From positions 124,001 to 188,000 of the forward strand of contig NZ_LRXL01000045.1 of NCBI RefSeq assembly GCF_001637325.1: 64,000 nt of DNA. The letters are read 5' to 3'. The notes beneath the pieces are model-generated. The model ran no database searches, was not told the DNA's origin, and worked only from the letters and a program-made list of their open reading frames with translations. Source of the DNA: Cochleicola gelatinilyticus. Lineage in GTDB: Bacteria > Bacteroidota > Bacteroidia > Flavobacteriales > Flavobacteriaceae. Within the stretch, counting starts at the first letter, position 1, and each line of letters begins with the position of its first letter. Positions 44,478-52,871 of the stretch are shown piece after piece. The translations under genes were made by a program, and so were the position numbers.

Positions 44478-45188
44478 AAACCCGATAATGATAGTGATTG
44501 CAAAGCTCATAAGTGTACCAATTAGTACATATTCGGTTTGTTTTCTAGCTCCGCTTTTTCCTTTATCACTAAATCGTAAAATAGATTTAGCAGCAATTAA
44601 TAGTCCGATAGCTGCAAAATTATCGGTGAGGATAAATGTGAGTACCAAGATCCGCTCGAAAATACCGATATAACGTCCAGCTTTTTCTAAACTAGGAAAT
44701 TCCCCTTCATCTGTAGCAATTTCTTCCTGCCAGCGTTGTGTTGCTTTTCCAATAACAAACCCAACAGGAAAGATTACCAATAAATATCCAATTACGAAAA
44801 TCAGGGTTATTTCTGAAGCAAAAACGGCAGCAATAAATGGAATTACTTGAGTGAGATTATTAGTTAGAATTATCCAGATTCCTAATAAAATTAATAGGTG
44901 AAACAATTGATCGAGTAAAAAGTAGCGGAGAGAATCATCTTCTTTGTTAAGTTTCCACAGATCGATAAAAAAATGGGTAACACTTATAATTACGGGTACT
45001 AGCCACATGCTCCAATCTTGTACAATTAGATATGTTAAAAAACCAGCTAAAAACGCATGGATGTATAAGAACGGAGCTTTGGCTTTGTATCTCCGCTTTT
45101 GGTCAATCCACTTTTTGGTCTGTAATGCAAAATCTGTTATAACATGTGCAAGAATTAATTGCAAGGCTAAAATTAGTTCTGGATTCAT
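44454..45188 (-). CDS. DUF3307 polytopic membrane protein
   Basis: A 244-residue inner-membrane protein with about seven hydrophobic helices. The N-terminal HVITDFALQTKKWIDQKR and FLYIHAFLAGFLTYL, and ISVTHFFIDLWKL, are the conserved His/Asp-containing elements of DUF3307. The function is unknown. Its ATG overlaps the stop of the SatD-type gene by 4 bp, so the two products are coupled and probably act together. The polar His/Asp residues inside helices could bind a metal or an ion. Confidence 0.85.
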   Translation of the reverse strand: MNPELILALQLILAHVITDFALQTKKWIDQKRRYKAKAPFLYIHAFLAGFLTYLIVQDWSMWLVPVIISVTHFFIDLWKLNKEDDSLRYFLLDQLFHLLILLGIWIILTNNLTQVIPFIAAVFASEITLIFVIGYLLVIFPVGFVIGKATQRWQEEIATDEGEFPSLEKAGRYIGIFERILVLTFILTDNFAAIGLLIAAKSILRFSDKGKSGARKQTEYVLIGTLMSFAITIIIGFLMRVLVF

Positions 45189-45856
45189 ACTAATTGATTT
45201 TTAGCTACATATTGGTAGCGTTTTAGTAATAACTGAATTTCTTCCCATCCCGCAGCTCTTTTGCGGGAATTTACAGCTGCTTGACTAATCCCTATTTCAT
45301 CTGCGATTTGTTGTTCTGTATAATTTTTTAATAAGTAGTATACTACTTCTGCAGACGCAAGGGACCAACGGTCTGTGATCCCGTCTAAAAACTTTAGAGA
45401 TACTGCAAATTCATAGTTTATTTCTTCATTGGAAGTAACCAAAGTAATAGTACGACCCTCACCCTTCATACTGTCGAGCGATCTTCCCGAAAATTGAAAT
45501 GCGGCACCATTGCTTTCTTCTAATGCCTGTTTTTGATAGGTCGATTCCCCTACCCCTATTGCGATACGAATATCTGCAAGTGGTGTGCTGCTTTTCGAAG
45601 TATGATTTGCGGGTTTATATTTAATTACTGCTGTTTTTATTTGTAATGCAATTGTTAGAGCCAAAGAGACATTTTCGACAACTCCTTGAAAACTATCTCC
45701 TCTATAGAGAGAAAATGTTATCGCTTCTGGGGAATGCTTTTCTTTGACCCCTTTAAATTCGTGCTTTAATACTGTAATAATATCTTTTAATAATGTAGGC
45801 TCGTATTCCGAAGAATTAACCAAATCTCCACTTAGTACTGCTATTTGTTGTTTCAT
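45185..45856 (-). CDS. SatD-family protein with C-terminal helix-turn-helix
   Basis: A 223-residue cytoplasmic protein. The first 170 residues show the pattern of a class III nucleotide-cyclase-like fold: SGDLVNSS with Asp11, SLYRGDSFQGV with Asp54, DIRIAIGVGE, and FQFSGRSLDSM. Asp11 and Asp54 fall where the two metal-binding Asp residues of such cyclases lie. From about residue 175, TEQQIADEIGISQAAVNSRK is a helix-turn-helix. SatD was named in streptococcal acid tolerance. The protein is thus likely a one-component regulator of its own operon with the DUF3307 gene; catalytic activity is only a possibility. Four 29-bp repeats precede the start. Confidence 0.75.
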   Translation of the reverse strand: MKQQIAVLSGDLVNSSEYEPTLLKDIITVLKHEFKGVKEKHSPEAITFSLYRGDSFQGVVENVSLALTIALQIKTAVIKYKPANHTSKSSTPLADIRIAIGVGESTYQKQALEESNGAAFQFSGRSLDSMKGEGRTITLVTSNEEINYEFAVSLKFLDGITDRWSLASAEVVYYLLKNYTEQQIADEIGISQAAVNSRKRAAGWEEIQLLLKRYQYVAKNQLV

Positions 45857-45865
45857 AAAATAAAA

Positions 45866-45974
45866 TTATAGGTCTGTAGGGTTATAAAACACTATTATAA
45901 GCCTGTAGGGTTATAAAACATAATTATAAGTCTGTAGGCTTATAAAATACAATTATAAGTGAAAAGACTTATAA
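45866..45974. promoter_or_regulatory. four-unit 29-bp dyad repeat array (operator) before satD-type gene
   Basis: Units begin at 45866, 45895, 45924 and 45953, an exact 29-bp period. Each has two TTATAA-type half sites 14-15 bp apart in inverted orientation (TTATAAG, 8 bp, CTTATAA in units 3 and 4; slightly degenerate in 1 and 2). The array begins 10 bp before the ATG at 45856, so it must cover the promoter. It is most simply read as a cooperative binding site for the HTH protein encoded just downstream. Confidence 0.75.
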
Positions 45975-46015
45975 TTACAAAGAAAACACCTTAAAATTAC
46001 AGAACTTACTAATGA

Positions 46016-46696
46016 TCAATCTTCTAGTAAAGAAACTCCATTAAGATCGGTAGTTAAAACACTACTCATATAATCGAAATAGGGACGCAACAATAGGTAA
46101 TGATGAATAAGATTCTTTTTAAAGTCTGGAGCAAGAACTTCTTTATCGGTAAAAGAATGGGAAACGACATAATTTTTTAAGCGTATAAGATCGATGTTGG
46201 AATCTTCTTTACTGAAACCTTTAGGTGCCGTTTTTACAGCATATTCCTGATTAAAACCTCCAAAAGCTTGTTGAAACTCAGACTGATTTAAAATGGCTCG
46301 TATTTCTGAAGCATCAATCTCAAACTCTTTTCTAATGCGAAGTAAATCGGCAGGTTCGGGACCAAAAAAACCACCTGCCATTCTAGAATTCCCAGGTTCT
46401 ATTCGCAGGTAATAACTGCCGCGACGATGTGCTCCTGCCCTACTAAAACTAACACTACGATGTACATTGTAAGGAGTTTTATTTTTACTAAAACGAATAT
46501 CTCTATTAATTCTAAACACTTTACGTTTAGAGATTTCATCGGTTACATTAAGTGCCGCTTCCACATCACTATAAAATTGTTTTAATATGCTTTCATTACT
46601 TTGATATTCTTTACGATGCTCATCCATCCATTCGCGAGAATTATTTTGCTTTAGCTTTTTAAGAAAAGTAAAAACAGATTTTGGAATGGTTGTCAT
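46016..46696 (-). CDS. DUF2461 family protein
   Basis: A 226-residue protein of the DUF2461 (TIGR02453) family. Marks are the N-terminal FLKKLKQNNSREWMDEHRKEY, RINRDIRFSKNKTPYNVH, GSYYLRIEPG and GGFFGPEPADLLRIRKE. The family has no assigned function. It lies between the SatD operator and a TruA-like gene on the same strand. A TATCTTTA -7-like element (46716-46723) suggests its own promoter. Confidence 0.88.
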   Translation of the reverse strand: MTTIPKSVFTFLKKLKQNNSREWMDEHRKEYQSNESILKQFYSDVEAALNVTDEISKRKVFRINRDIRFSKNKTPYNVHRSVSFSRAGAHRRGSYYLRIEPGNSRMAGGFFGPEPADLLRIRKEFEIDASEIRAILNQSEFQQAFGGFNQEYAVKTAPKGFSKEDSNIDLIRLKNYVVSHSFTDKEVLAPDFKKNLIHHYLLLRPYFDYMSSVLTTDLNGVSLLED

Positions 46697-46736
46697 ATCT
46701 AACGTGCTTTTATTTTAAAGATATAAAAAAGGAAGG

Positions 46737-47516
46737 TTATAAAATCACGTTGTTCAATATAAGTCCGCTGGCTTTTGCAATATGTTCTAATTTAATAGTA
46801 TTATCGGGTTCGAGAGTTTTCTTTACAAATTCGAGGTCGCATTTACCACGCCCAAGATCAAATAAAACCCCCATCATTAAACGTATTTGGTGCCGTTTAA
46901 ATCCTTTGCCACGAATTCTAAAAATGTAACTTTCCTTCGGAAAAAAGTTCGCTGTAAATAATGTGTTTGGTTCGATAAAGGCAGAAATTACAGTGCCAAC
47001 AGTATTCGTTTTTTCATTGGGTTTGTAAGTATATGCCCTAAAATCGTGGGTCCCTTCAAATAAGGAAGCGGCTTGTTGCATGAGCTTGACGTCTAGGTCT
47101 TCAATCATGTTCACCATAAAAGGAGCTGCAAACGGATGCGATTTCTTTCCGAAGCAAAATAAATATACATATTCTTTTTCTGAAGGTGCATCCATAATAT
47201 TAAAAGAGGCGTCTACTTGAGAAACCTTTAGTGCTCTAATATCTTGTGGAAGATTTTCATTTAGTAAACAGAGGAAAGATTCTGGTTCGATCGATTCATC
47301 TTTCATAAATAATTCTACAAATGCAGTATTTGCCGAGACTTTAGCATCGGTTCTTCCAGACGCTAATAATTTAAACCTATCGTGTTTTACAATATGCTTA
47401 ATAGTACGTTCTACCATATGCTCTACAGTTTTAACGTTAGGTTGTTTTTGCCATCCGTGGTATCGAAAACCCAGATATTGAAGCTTTAGCAAGTAGTAAT
47501 TACGGTTCAAAAACAT
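46737..47516 (-). CDS. tRNA pseudouridine synthase A-like enzyme (variant active site)
   Basis: A 259-residue TruA-family protein. It has the family start (LLKLQYLGFRYHGWQKQPN), the catalytic Asp in SGRTDAKVSANTAF, and FRIRGKGFKRHQIRLMMG near the C-terminus. Classical TruA has GRTDAGVHA; here Gly and His of that motif are Lys and Ser, so this may be a paralog with a different RNA target rather than the enzyme for U38-U40 in tRNA. The Asp needed for catalysis is kept. I leave the symbol blank for that reason. Confidence 0.85.
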   Translation of the reverse strand: MFLNRNYYLLKLQYLGFRYHGWQKQPNVKTVEHMVERTIKHIVKHDRFKLLASGRTDAKVSANTAFVELFMKDESIEPESFLCLLNENLPQDIRALKVSQVDASFNIMDAPSEKEYVYLFCFGKKSHPFAAPFMVNMIEDLDVKLMQQAASLFEGTHDFRAYTYKPNEKTNTVGTVISAFIEPNTLFTANFFPKESYIFRIRGKGFKRHQIRLMMGVLFDLGRGKCDLEFVKKTLEPDNTIKLEHIAKASGLILNNVIL

Positions 47517-47564
47517 GATTCAAAAATACGTATATTTACTACAAACAACTATAAAACCAACACT

Positions 47565-47999
47565 ATGACTACAATTACTAAACCCAACACCGGCTTTTGG
47601 ATTATTTCGGTAATCGCACTTTTATGGAACCTTATTGGAGTTTATTTCTGGCTTAGCGAACACTTTTTAATGACGGAAGAAATGAAAGCAATGTACACTC
47701 CCGAACAACTTGAATTGGTTAATAATGCTCCTGCTTGGGGTATGTATGTATACGGGATTGCTGTTTTTGGAGGCGTTCTTGCCAGTATTTTATTACTTAT
47801 GAAGAAAAAGCTAAGTGTTCCCATCTTTTTAATCTCTCTAGTGGCAATCTTAATACAAATGGGCTACTGGATTTTTGGAATGAACGCGATAGATGCTTTT
47901 GGCCCCGAAGCCATTGTGATGCCACTCATTGTTATTGCGATAGCCATATTTCTTTATTTTTATAGCAAAGGAGCTAAAATGAAAGGATGGCTCTCATAA
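47565..47999 (+). CDS. four-helix membrane protein of unknown function
   Basis: A 144-residue protein with four hydrophobic helices (around residues 11-29, 58-78, 85-105 and 115-134). Between the first two is a short loop (MTEEMKAMYTPEQLELVNNA). It has no motif that I recognise; related sequences in flavobacteria are sometimes called sugar transporter, which the sequence does not support. It is divergent from the TruA-like gene and followed by a terminator. Confidence 0.7.
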   Translation: MTTITKPNTGFWIISVIALLWNLIGVYFWLSEHFLMTEEMKAMYTPEQLELVNNAPAWGMYVYGIAVFGGVLASILLLMKKKLSVPIFLISLVAILIQMGYWIFGMNAIDAFGPEAIVMPLIVIAIAIFLYFYSKGAKMKGWLS

Positions 48000-48034
48000 T
48001 ATATTGAAAATAGTACTCAATAGCTAGGTAACGT

Positions 48035-48066
48035 AAAAAGCTTCAGAAAATCTCTGAAGCTTTTTT
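48035..48066. terminator. bidirectional rho-independent terminator
   Basis: AAAAAGCTTCAGA pairs with TCTGAAGCTTTTT around a 5-base loop, with A- and T-tracts outside, between convergent genes. Confidence 0.88.
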
Positions 48067-48084
48067 ATTAGAATATCACTCTCT

Positions 48085-49173
48085 TTACAACCATTTTTTA
48101 CGCTTAAAGTAATATAACAATCCGAAGAAAACCAGTATCATAGCGCCCCATAAATAAAAATACCCGTATTTAATTTGTAACTCGGGTATGTACTCGAAAT
48201 TCATTCCGTAGATACCTGCCATAAAAGTTAATGGGATAAATATAGAAGCCATGATCGTAAGCACTTTCATTACTTCATTCATTTTATTACTTATGGTCGT
48301 CATATACATATCCATTAAGCCCCAAATCATTTCCCGATAAATATCCACACTTTCTGAAACTTGAATAATATGATCGTATAAATCGCGGATATAGTTTTGT
48401 GTGCGTGGTTCTATAAGTTCTGTGTCGGTTTTTTCCAAACGATTAATTACTTCGCGTAAAGGCACCACAGCACGGCGAATACGCAATATTTCTTTCTTTA
48501 AAATCTGTATATCTTGAGTAATATCATCTTCAACTTTATCATCGAACAATTGATCTTCTATAAACTCTATTTTTGTACTTAGGGTCTCTATTACACTAAA
48601 GTAATTATCGACAACCGCATCGAGAAGAGCAAACATTAAATAGTCTGCTCCTGCACTACGAACTCTACCTTTAGCATTTTCTAAACGATCACGAAGTCCA
48701 TCAAAAACATCTCCATCTGCTTCTTGAAAAGTGGTAACATAATCTTTTCCCACAACCATACTAACGTGTTCATTTATAAATTCTCCGTCATCATTATAAT
48801 GAAGCATTTTAAATACAATGAATAAATAATCTTCATATTCGTCCATTTTAGGACGTTGGTTGGTGGTAACAATATCCTCTTGTATTAACGGATGCAAATT
48901 ATAATATTCTCCTAATCGTTCTATTTCAGAAGTATTATTTAATCCGTTGATGTTAATCCATGTTATATGTTTAGAACTTTCAAAACTAAATGCATCCTCT
49001 ATATTTTCTGAATCGATTCTTTTATAATGGTCTCTAGAATAGTCGATAATTTCGACCTTGGTAACCATAGATTCTTTTTTTCCCGTGTAGGTAACTGTAC
49101 CAGGAACTTCGTTTCGGTTTTTTGCTCTTACAGGAGCCGGAATTTTAAACGTACGTTTCTTTTTTCGTGCCAT
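48085..49173 (-). CDS. corA: CorA-type magnesium/cobalt transporter
   Basis: A 362-residue CorA-family channel. The large N-terminal cytoplasmic domain (up to about residue 290) is followed by two transmembrane helices with the signature YGMNFEYIPE loop between them and a basic end (KRKKWL). The homopentamer lets Mg2+ (or Co2+, Zn2+ in some members) cross the inner membrane. The start is the ATG at 49173 (MARKKKRTFKIPAPVRAK); the frame continues upstream to a GTG at 49227 but that region is not family-like. Confidence 0.93.
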   Translation of the reverse strand: MARKKKRTFKIPAPVRAKNRNEVPGTVTYTGKKESMVTKVEIIDYSRDHYKRIDSENIEDAFSFESSKHITWININGLNNTSEIERLGEYYNLHPLIQEDIVTTNQRPKMDEYEDYLFIVFKMLHYNDDGEFINEHVSMVVGKDYVTTFQEADGDVFDGLRDRLENAKGRVRSAGADYLMFALLDAVVDNYFSVIETLSTKIEFIEDQLFDDKVEDDITQDIQILKKEILRIRRAVVPLREVINRLEKTDTELIEPRTQNYIRDLYDHIIQVSESVDIYREMIWGLMDMYMTTISNKMNEVMKVLTIMASIFIPLTFMAGIYGMNFEYIPELQIKYGYFYLWGAMILVFFGLLYYFKRKKWL

Positions 49174-49258
49174 GTATGCTTCTTTTACTTTATACGTACG
49201 AAATCTATGGTTTTTTTTTATTTTCACATCATAATATTATATTAAGTAATACTTCATT

Positions 49259-50047
49259 CTGAAAATTTTATATCCGTTCGATCCCTCTTTAAAACATCAC
49301 TTGCTTATTGCACTGGGTCTTGCAATATGGATTTTTCTATTCTTAACATTGACCGAGCCTTTAAATACGCAGGAATTTTCAAGGGGAGAAAAATTTGTTT
49401 TTTTACCTATCTATGGTTTAGCAGGTGCAACTGCTTATTTATTCATGCTTCCTTTACAATATTATATCTATGGAAAAATGAAAAAACGATGGAAAGTACT
49501 TAATGAGTTTGTATTCTTTCTCTGTATGTTAACTACAGGACTTATCTTTTCTCGTAGTATCTATTTATATATTGTCGTCCCAAATGATAATAATCCATAC
49601 TCCTTATGGTATTTTATTACTTCTATTTACCTCCCAGCAATCGTAACTATTTTTCCGATCATAGCGATTGGGCGATGGGCTTTTGGTCGGTATTATGAAA
49701 AAAAAATAGATGATCAGAAAATACAAATTGATGGGGAAGGTACTTACGAAGGATTGCGGCTTCAGTTAAAAGACTTAATACGTGTAAAAGCCGATGATAA
49801 TTACGTTGAAATATCATATCTAACCAATGGCACTCTCAAAAAACAACTTATACGCACCAAACTATCTAAAGTTGAACATGTCATTCCAGAATTAATGCGC
49901 ACACACCGTTCCTATCTTATAAATCCGTTGCATTTTCAGCAGTTTTCTATGGACTCTGGAAAATTGATAGTGTTACTTACTGCAGAACTTGTGGTTCCTG
50001 TTTCAAAAACTTATGCTACGAGTATAAAACAAAATCTTTTGAACTAG
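49259..50047 (+). CDS. membrane-bound LytTR-domain transcriptional regulator
   Basis: Four membrane helices (first half) are followed by a LytTR DNA-binding domain in the last 100 residues (LKDLIRVKADDNYVEISYL; LIRTKLSKVEHVI; RTHRSYLINP). The first obvious start is a TTG at 49301, but the frame is open upstream and reads KILYPFDPSLKHH, matching the usual opening of this protein type in flavobacteria (M-K-xx-PFDP). I therefore start at the CTG at 49259, giving 262 residues; an ATT codon directly before it is an alternative. It is divergent from corA, and its target is unknown. Confidence 0.8.
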   Translation: MKILYPFDPSLKHHLLIALGLAIWIFLFLTLTEPLNTQEFSRGEKFVFLPIYGLAGATAYLFMLPLQYYIYGKMKKRWKVLNEFVFFLCMLTTGLIFSRSIYLYIVVPNDNNPYSLWYFITSIYLPAIVTIFPIIAIGRWAFGRYYEKKIDDQKIQIDGEGTYEGLRLQLKDLIRVKADDNYVEISYLTNGTLKKQLIRTKLSKVEHVIPELMRTHRSYLINPLHFQQFSMDSGKLIVLLTAELVVPVSKTYATSIKQNLLN

Positions 50048-50297
50048 ATCGAATTATGACTTTATGGGGTTATTTTAGAGCTATATTTTAATAATTCTAT
50101 CTCTTCAATATTGTTACTTCTCTTTTTATTTATATCATTTAGATGCGGATTCTAAAAATATAAAAAACTACTCGCCACAAATACCTATCATTTCACCCCT
50201 AAGTGCTATAATTAGTTGTATACCACTGTTTCTCTTACTATTTTCGTTTTATCGTTTTGCTAACCTTCTGAAACTTTCGGAAACAAAAATTTTAATT

Positions 50298-51413
50298 ATG
50301 AAGCTACAATCCATCTTTATTGCAACTCTTATTTCTCTTTTATTTTCATCGTGTCAGCTTGGGCGATTTGCTTATTACAATTTTGCTAATATTACCGATC
50401 ATAAAATCTTTCCTAGCCGGGCTATTCAGAAGCCAACAGAAGCATTTAAATTTTCATCTACAAATAAGCCTTTTATACAAGATTCACTCACCATCACTTC
50501 AGGCGGAGTCGCTACTAAAATTACTTTTGAAGAGTATCTAATTTCGAACAAAACCGTAGCCTACCTTGTAATTAAAAATGATACCATTCTATATGAAAAT
50601 TATTTTAATAGGTATAATGAAGGGTCAATTGTAAATTCCTTTTCAATGGCAAAATCTATTCTTTCCATTTTAGTTGGATGTGCCATCGATGATGGTTATA
50701 TAAAATCTACTAGCGAACCTATTACAAATTATCTAGAAGATTTAGAGGATGAAGGTTTTAAAAATATTACAATTGAACATGTTTTAAATATGACATCTGG
50801 GATTCATTTTAATGAAAGTTATACAAATCCTTTTGGCGACGCTGCAACATTTTACTACGGAACCAATCTACCAAAGGCAGTTTCAAAAATGAAAATCACT
50901 AATACTCCCGGAACACAATTCGCATATAGTAGCGGCGATAGTCAGGTGTTAGGAATGGTGTTAGATGCCGCATTAGGAGAAAAAACAATTTCAACGTACT
51001 TAGAAGAAAAAATATGGAAGCCTTTAGGAATGGAATACGATGCTACTTGGAGTCTTGATAGAGAAAAAGAAGGAGTTGAGAAAACATTTTGTTGCGTGAA
51101 TGCCCGAGCCCGTGATTTTGCTAAAATTGGGCGGCTTTATCTAAACAAAGGCAATTGGAATGGAACGCAAGTAGTCTCAAAGGAATGGGTAGAAAATTCT
51201 ACTAAAATTGATACTACAAATGGAAGTGTGGCATACTATCAACACCAATGGTGGATAAACGAAAAAGATAATTCTTTCGAAGCAGAAGGAATTCTAGGAC
51301 AACATATCTATGTGAATCCTGAGAAGAACATTATTATTGTTCGTTTAGGAGAAAAAGTAGGGAAATCAGGCAGTTGGACCTATGCTGCCCAGAGTATTTC
51401 AGAGAAATATTAA
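50298..51413 (+). CDS. lipoprotein serine hydrolase (beta-lactamase/class C fold)
   Basis: A 371-residue serine hydrolase of the beta-lactamase superfamily (esterase/DD-peptidase-like). A lipoprotein signal (lipobox LFSSC) anchors it. The catalytic SxxK is NSFSMAKSILS, the Tyr motif is YSSGDSQ, and HQWWIN with GILGQHIYVNP follows toward the C-terminus. Such proteins act as peptidases or esterases rather than as antibiotic resistance enzymes. The 250 bp upstream hold nothing else; the frame is open there but has no start codon. Confidence 0.88.
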   Translation: MKLQSIFIATLISLLFSSCQLGRFAYYNFANITDHKIFPSRAIQKPTEAFKFSSTNKPFIQDSLTITSGGVATKITFEEYLISNKTVAYLVIKNDTILYENYFNRYNEGSIVNSFSMAKSILSILVGCAIDDGYIKSTSEPITNYLEDLEDEGFKNITIEHVLNMTSGIHFNESYTNPFGDAATFYYGTNLPKAVSKMKITNTPGTQFAYSSGDSQVLGMVLDAALGEKTISTYLEEKIWKPLGMEYDATWSLDREKEGVEKTFCCVNARARDFAKIGRLYLNKGNWNGTQVVSKEWVENSTKIDTTNGSVAYYQHQWWINEKDNSFEAEGILGQHIYVNPEKNIIIVRLGEKVGKSGSWTYAAQSISEKY

Positions 51414-51424
51414 ACTACTAATAA

Positions 51425-51470
51425 GAATCGGGATAAGAACCATTAATACTTTTCCCGATTCCTTTATATT
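51425..51470. terminator. hairpin between convergent genes
   Basis: GAATCGGGA and TCCCGATTC pair, extended by AAG/CTT after one mismatch, around an 11-base loop. The T-run is broken. It lies between the serine hydrolase and hisIE stops. Confidence 0.6.
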
Positions 51471-51473
51471 TTA

Positions 51474-52088
51474 CTAAGCTTCCCTATCAAATTTGTGTCG
51501 GGACTGAAGGGTTTTTTCAACGTCTTTAAGACGAAATCCTTTTGCTTGTAACAATACCATGGTATGAAACAAGAGATCTGCGCTTTCATTTAAAAAATTA
51601 AGATCATTATCGTCTTTTGCTTCGATTACGACTTCTACGGCTTCTTCTCCTACTTTTTGCGCGATGGTATTTATTCCTTTTCGAAACAAAGAAGCAACAT
51701 ATGAGTTCTCCTGTTCTGGATCGTCTTTTCGATCTTGAATAACATTTTCAAGATATGATAGAAATCCGAATTTAGAATAATTCTTTTCTCCCCAACACGT
51801 ATCGGTGCCTTTGTGGCAAATTGGTCCTTGAGGATCGGCTTGAATAAGGATTGAATCATTATCGCAATCTAAATTAAAAGAAACTAAATCGAGAAAATTT
51901 CCTGTCTCTTCACCTTTGGTCCAAAGTCTCTTTTTACTTCGACTATAAAACGTTACTTTTTTAGTCTCTAGAGTTTTTGTTACTGCTTCTTGGTTCATAA
52001 ACCCAAGCATTAATACTTTTTGAGTAATAGCGTCTTGAACAACTGTAGGGACTAACTCGTCGTTATATTTTTTAAAATCAATTTTCAT
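51474..52088 (-). CDS. hisIE: bifunctional phosphoribosyl-AMP cyclohydrolase/phosphoribosyl-ATP pyrophosphatase
   Basis: HisIE (204 residues) carries out steps 2 and 3 of histidine synthesis. The N-terminal HisI half has SRSKKRLWTKGEETGN and the metal-binding DCDNDSILIQ with ICHKGTDTCW; the C-terminal HisE half has KVGEEAVEVVIEAKDDN, a helical pyrophosphatase motif. It is the last gene of the histidine operon, 18 bp after hisF. Confidence 0.95.
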   Translation of the reverse strand: MKIDFKKYNDELVPTVVQDAITQKVLMLGFMNQEAVTKTLETKKVTFYSRSKKRLWTKGEETGNFLDLVSFNLDCDNDSILIQADPQGPICHKGTDTCWGEKNYSKFGFLSYLENVIQDRKDDPEQENSYVASLFRKGINTIAQKVGEEAVEVVIEAKDDNDLNFLNESADLLFHTMVLLQAKGFRLKDVEKTLQSRHKFDREA

Positions 52089-52106
52089 AAGGTTTGTATT
52101 TAAATA

Positions 52107-52862
52107 TTATAATCGCACAGGAATGCCCTGCTTTTTTAATGTCGTTTTTAATTCTGAAATAGTTATTTCCTTAAAATGGAAAACACTTGCTGCTAGTGCT
52201 GCGTCTGCATTTCCTAACTGAAAGGTATCACTAAAATGTTGAATATTTCCCGCTCCTCCTGAAGCAATAATAGGAATATTAATTAATTCTGAAAGTTTTT
52301 TAAGCGCATCATTAGCGAATCCATTTTTTGTCCCGTCATGATCCATCGATGTGAATAAAATCTCTCCAGCTCCACGTTCTGCAACCTCTTGCGCCCAATC
52401 GAATAGTTTTAATTTAGTAGGTTCTTTCCCTCCAACTAAATGAACGATCCATTCACCGTCGATCTGTTTTGCGTCGATAGCCACTACAATACACTGTGAA
52501 CCAAATGTATTTGCTAAAGTGTTTATAAGCTCAGGTTGTTTTACTGCGGCCGAATTTATAGAAACTTTATCGGCACCATTTTTTAAAAGTACCGAGACAT
52601 CTTCAACCGATGCAATTCCTCCTCCCACAGTAAAAGGTATATTAATAGTTTCAGCAATGCGAAGTACAAGGTTTGCAAGGGTTTTTCGGCGTTCTTCTGT
52701 CGCAGAAATATCGAGAAATACCAATTCATCTGCATGAGTTTCAGAATATAATTTTGCTAATGCCACAGGGTCGCCTGCATCTCGAAGCCCAACAAAATTT
52801 ACGCCTTTCACTGTTCTTCCATCTTTTATATCCAAGCAAGGGATAATTCGTTTTGTTAACAT
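52107..52862 (-). CDS. hisF: imidazole glycerol phosphate synthase, cyclase subunit HisF
   Basis: A 251-residue TIM barrel. Catalytic Asp residues are in [13 protein letters not shown] and [21 protein letters not shown] and IIASGGAGN bind the phosphates. With HisH it makes imidazole glycerol phosphate and AICAR. It follows hisA by 9 bp. Confidence 0.96.
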   Translation of the reverse strand: MLTKRIIPCLDIKDGRTVKGVNFVGLRDAGDPVALAKLYSETHADELVFLDISATEERRKTLANLVLRIAETINIPFTVGGGIASVEDVSVLLKNGADKVSINSAAVKQPELINTLANTFGSQCIVVAIDAKQIDGEWIVHLVGGKEPTKLKLFDWAQEVAERGAGEILFTSMDHDGTKNGFANDALKKLSELINIPIIASGGAGNIQHFSDTFQLGNADAALAASVFHFKEITISELKTTLKKQGIPVRL

Positions 52863-52871
52863 TGAATGTGA

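Noticed and set aside
45866-45974. CRISPR-like direct repeats of 29 bp
   Set aside because: The repeat units are contiguous with no spacers, contain inner dyads and abut a regulator gene. They are better explained as an operator array.
50090-50297. Open frame of about 200 nt upstream of the serine hydrolase, in frame with it
   Set aside because: It has no start codon, and the ATG at 50298 begins a proper lipoprotein signal. The open frame is probably a result of AT-rich chance.
50298-51413. Antibiotic-inactivating beta-lactamase
   Set aside because: The motifs fit the wider class C serine hydrolase family (lipoprotein esterase/peptidase), and nothing points to resistance.
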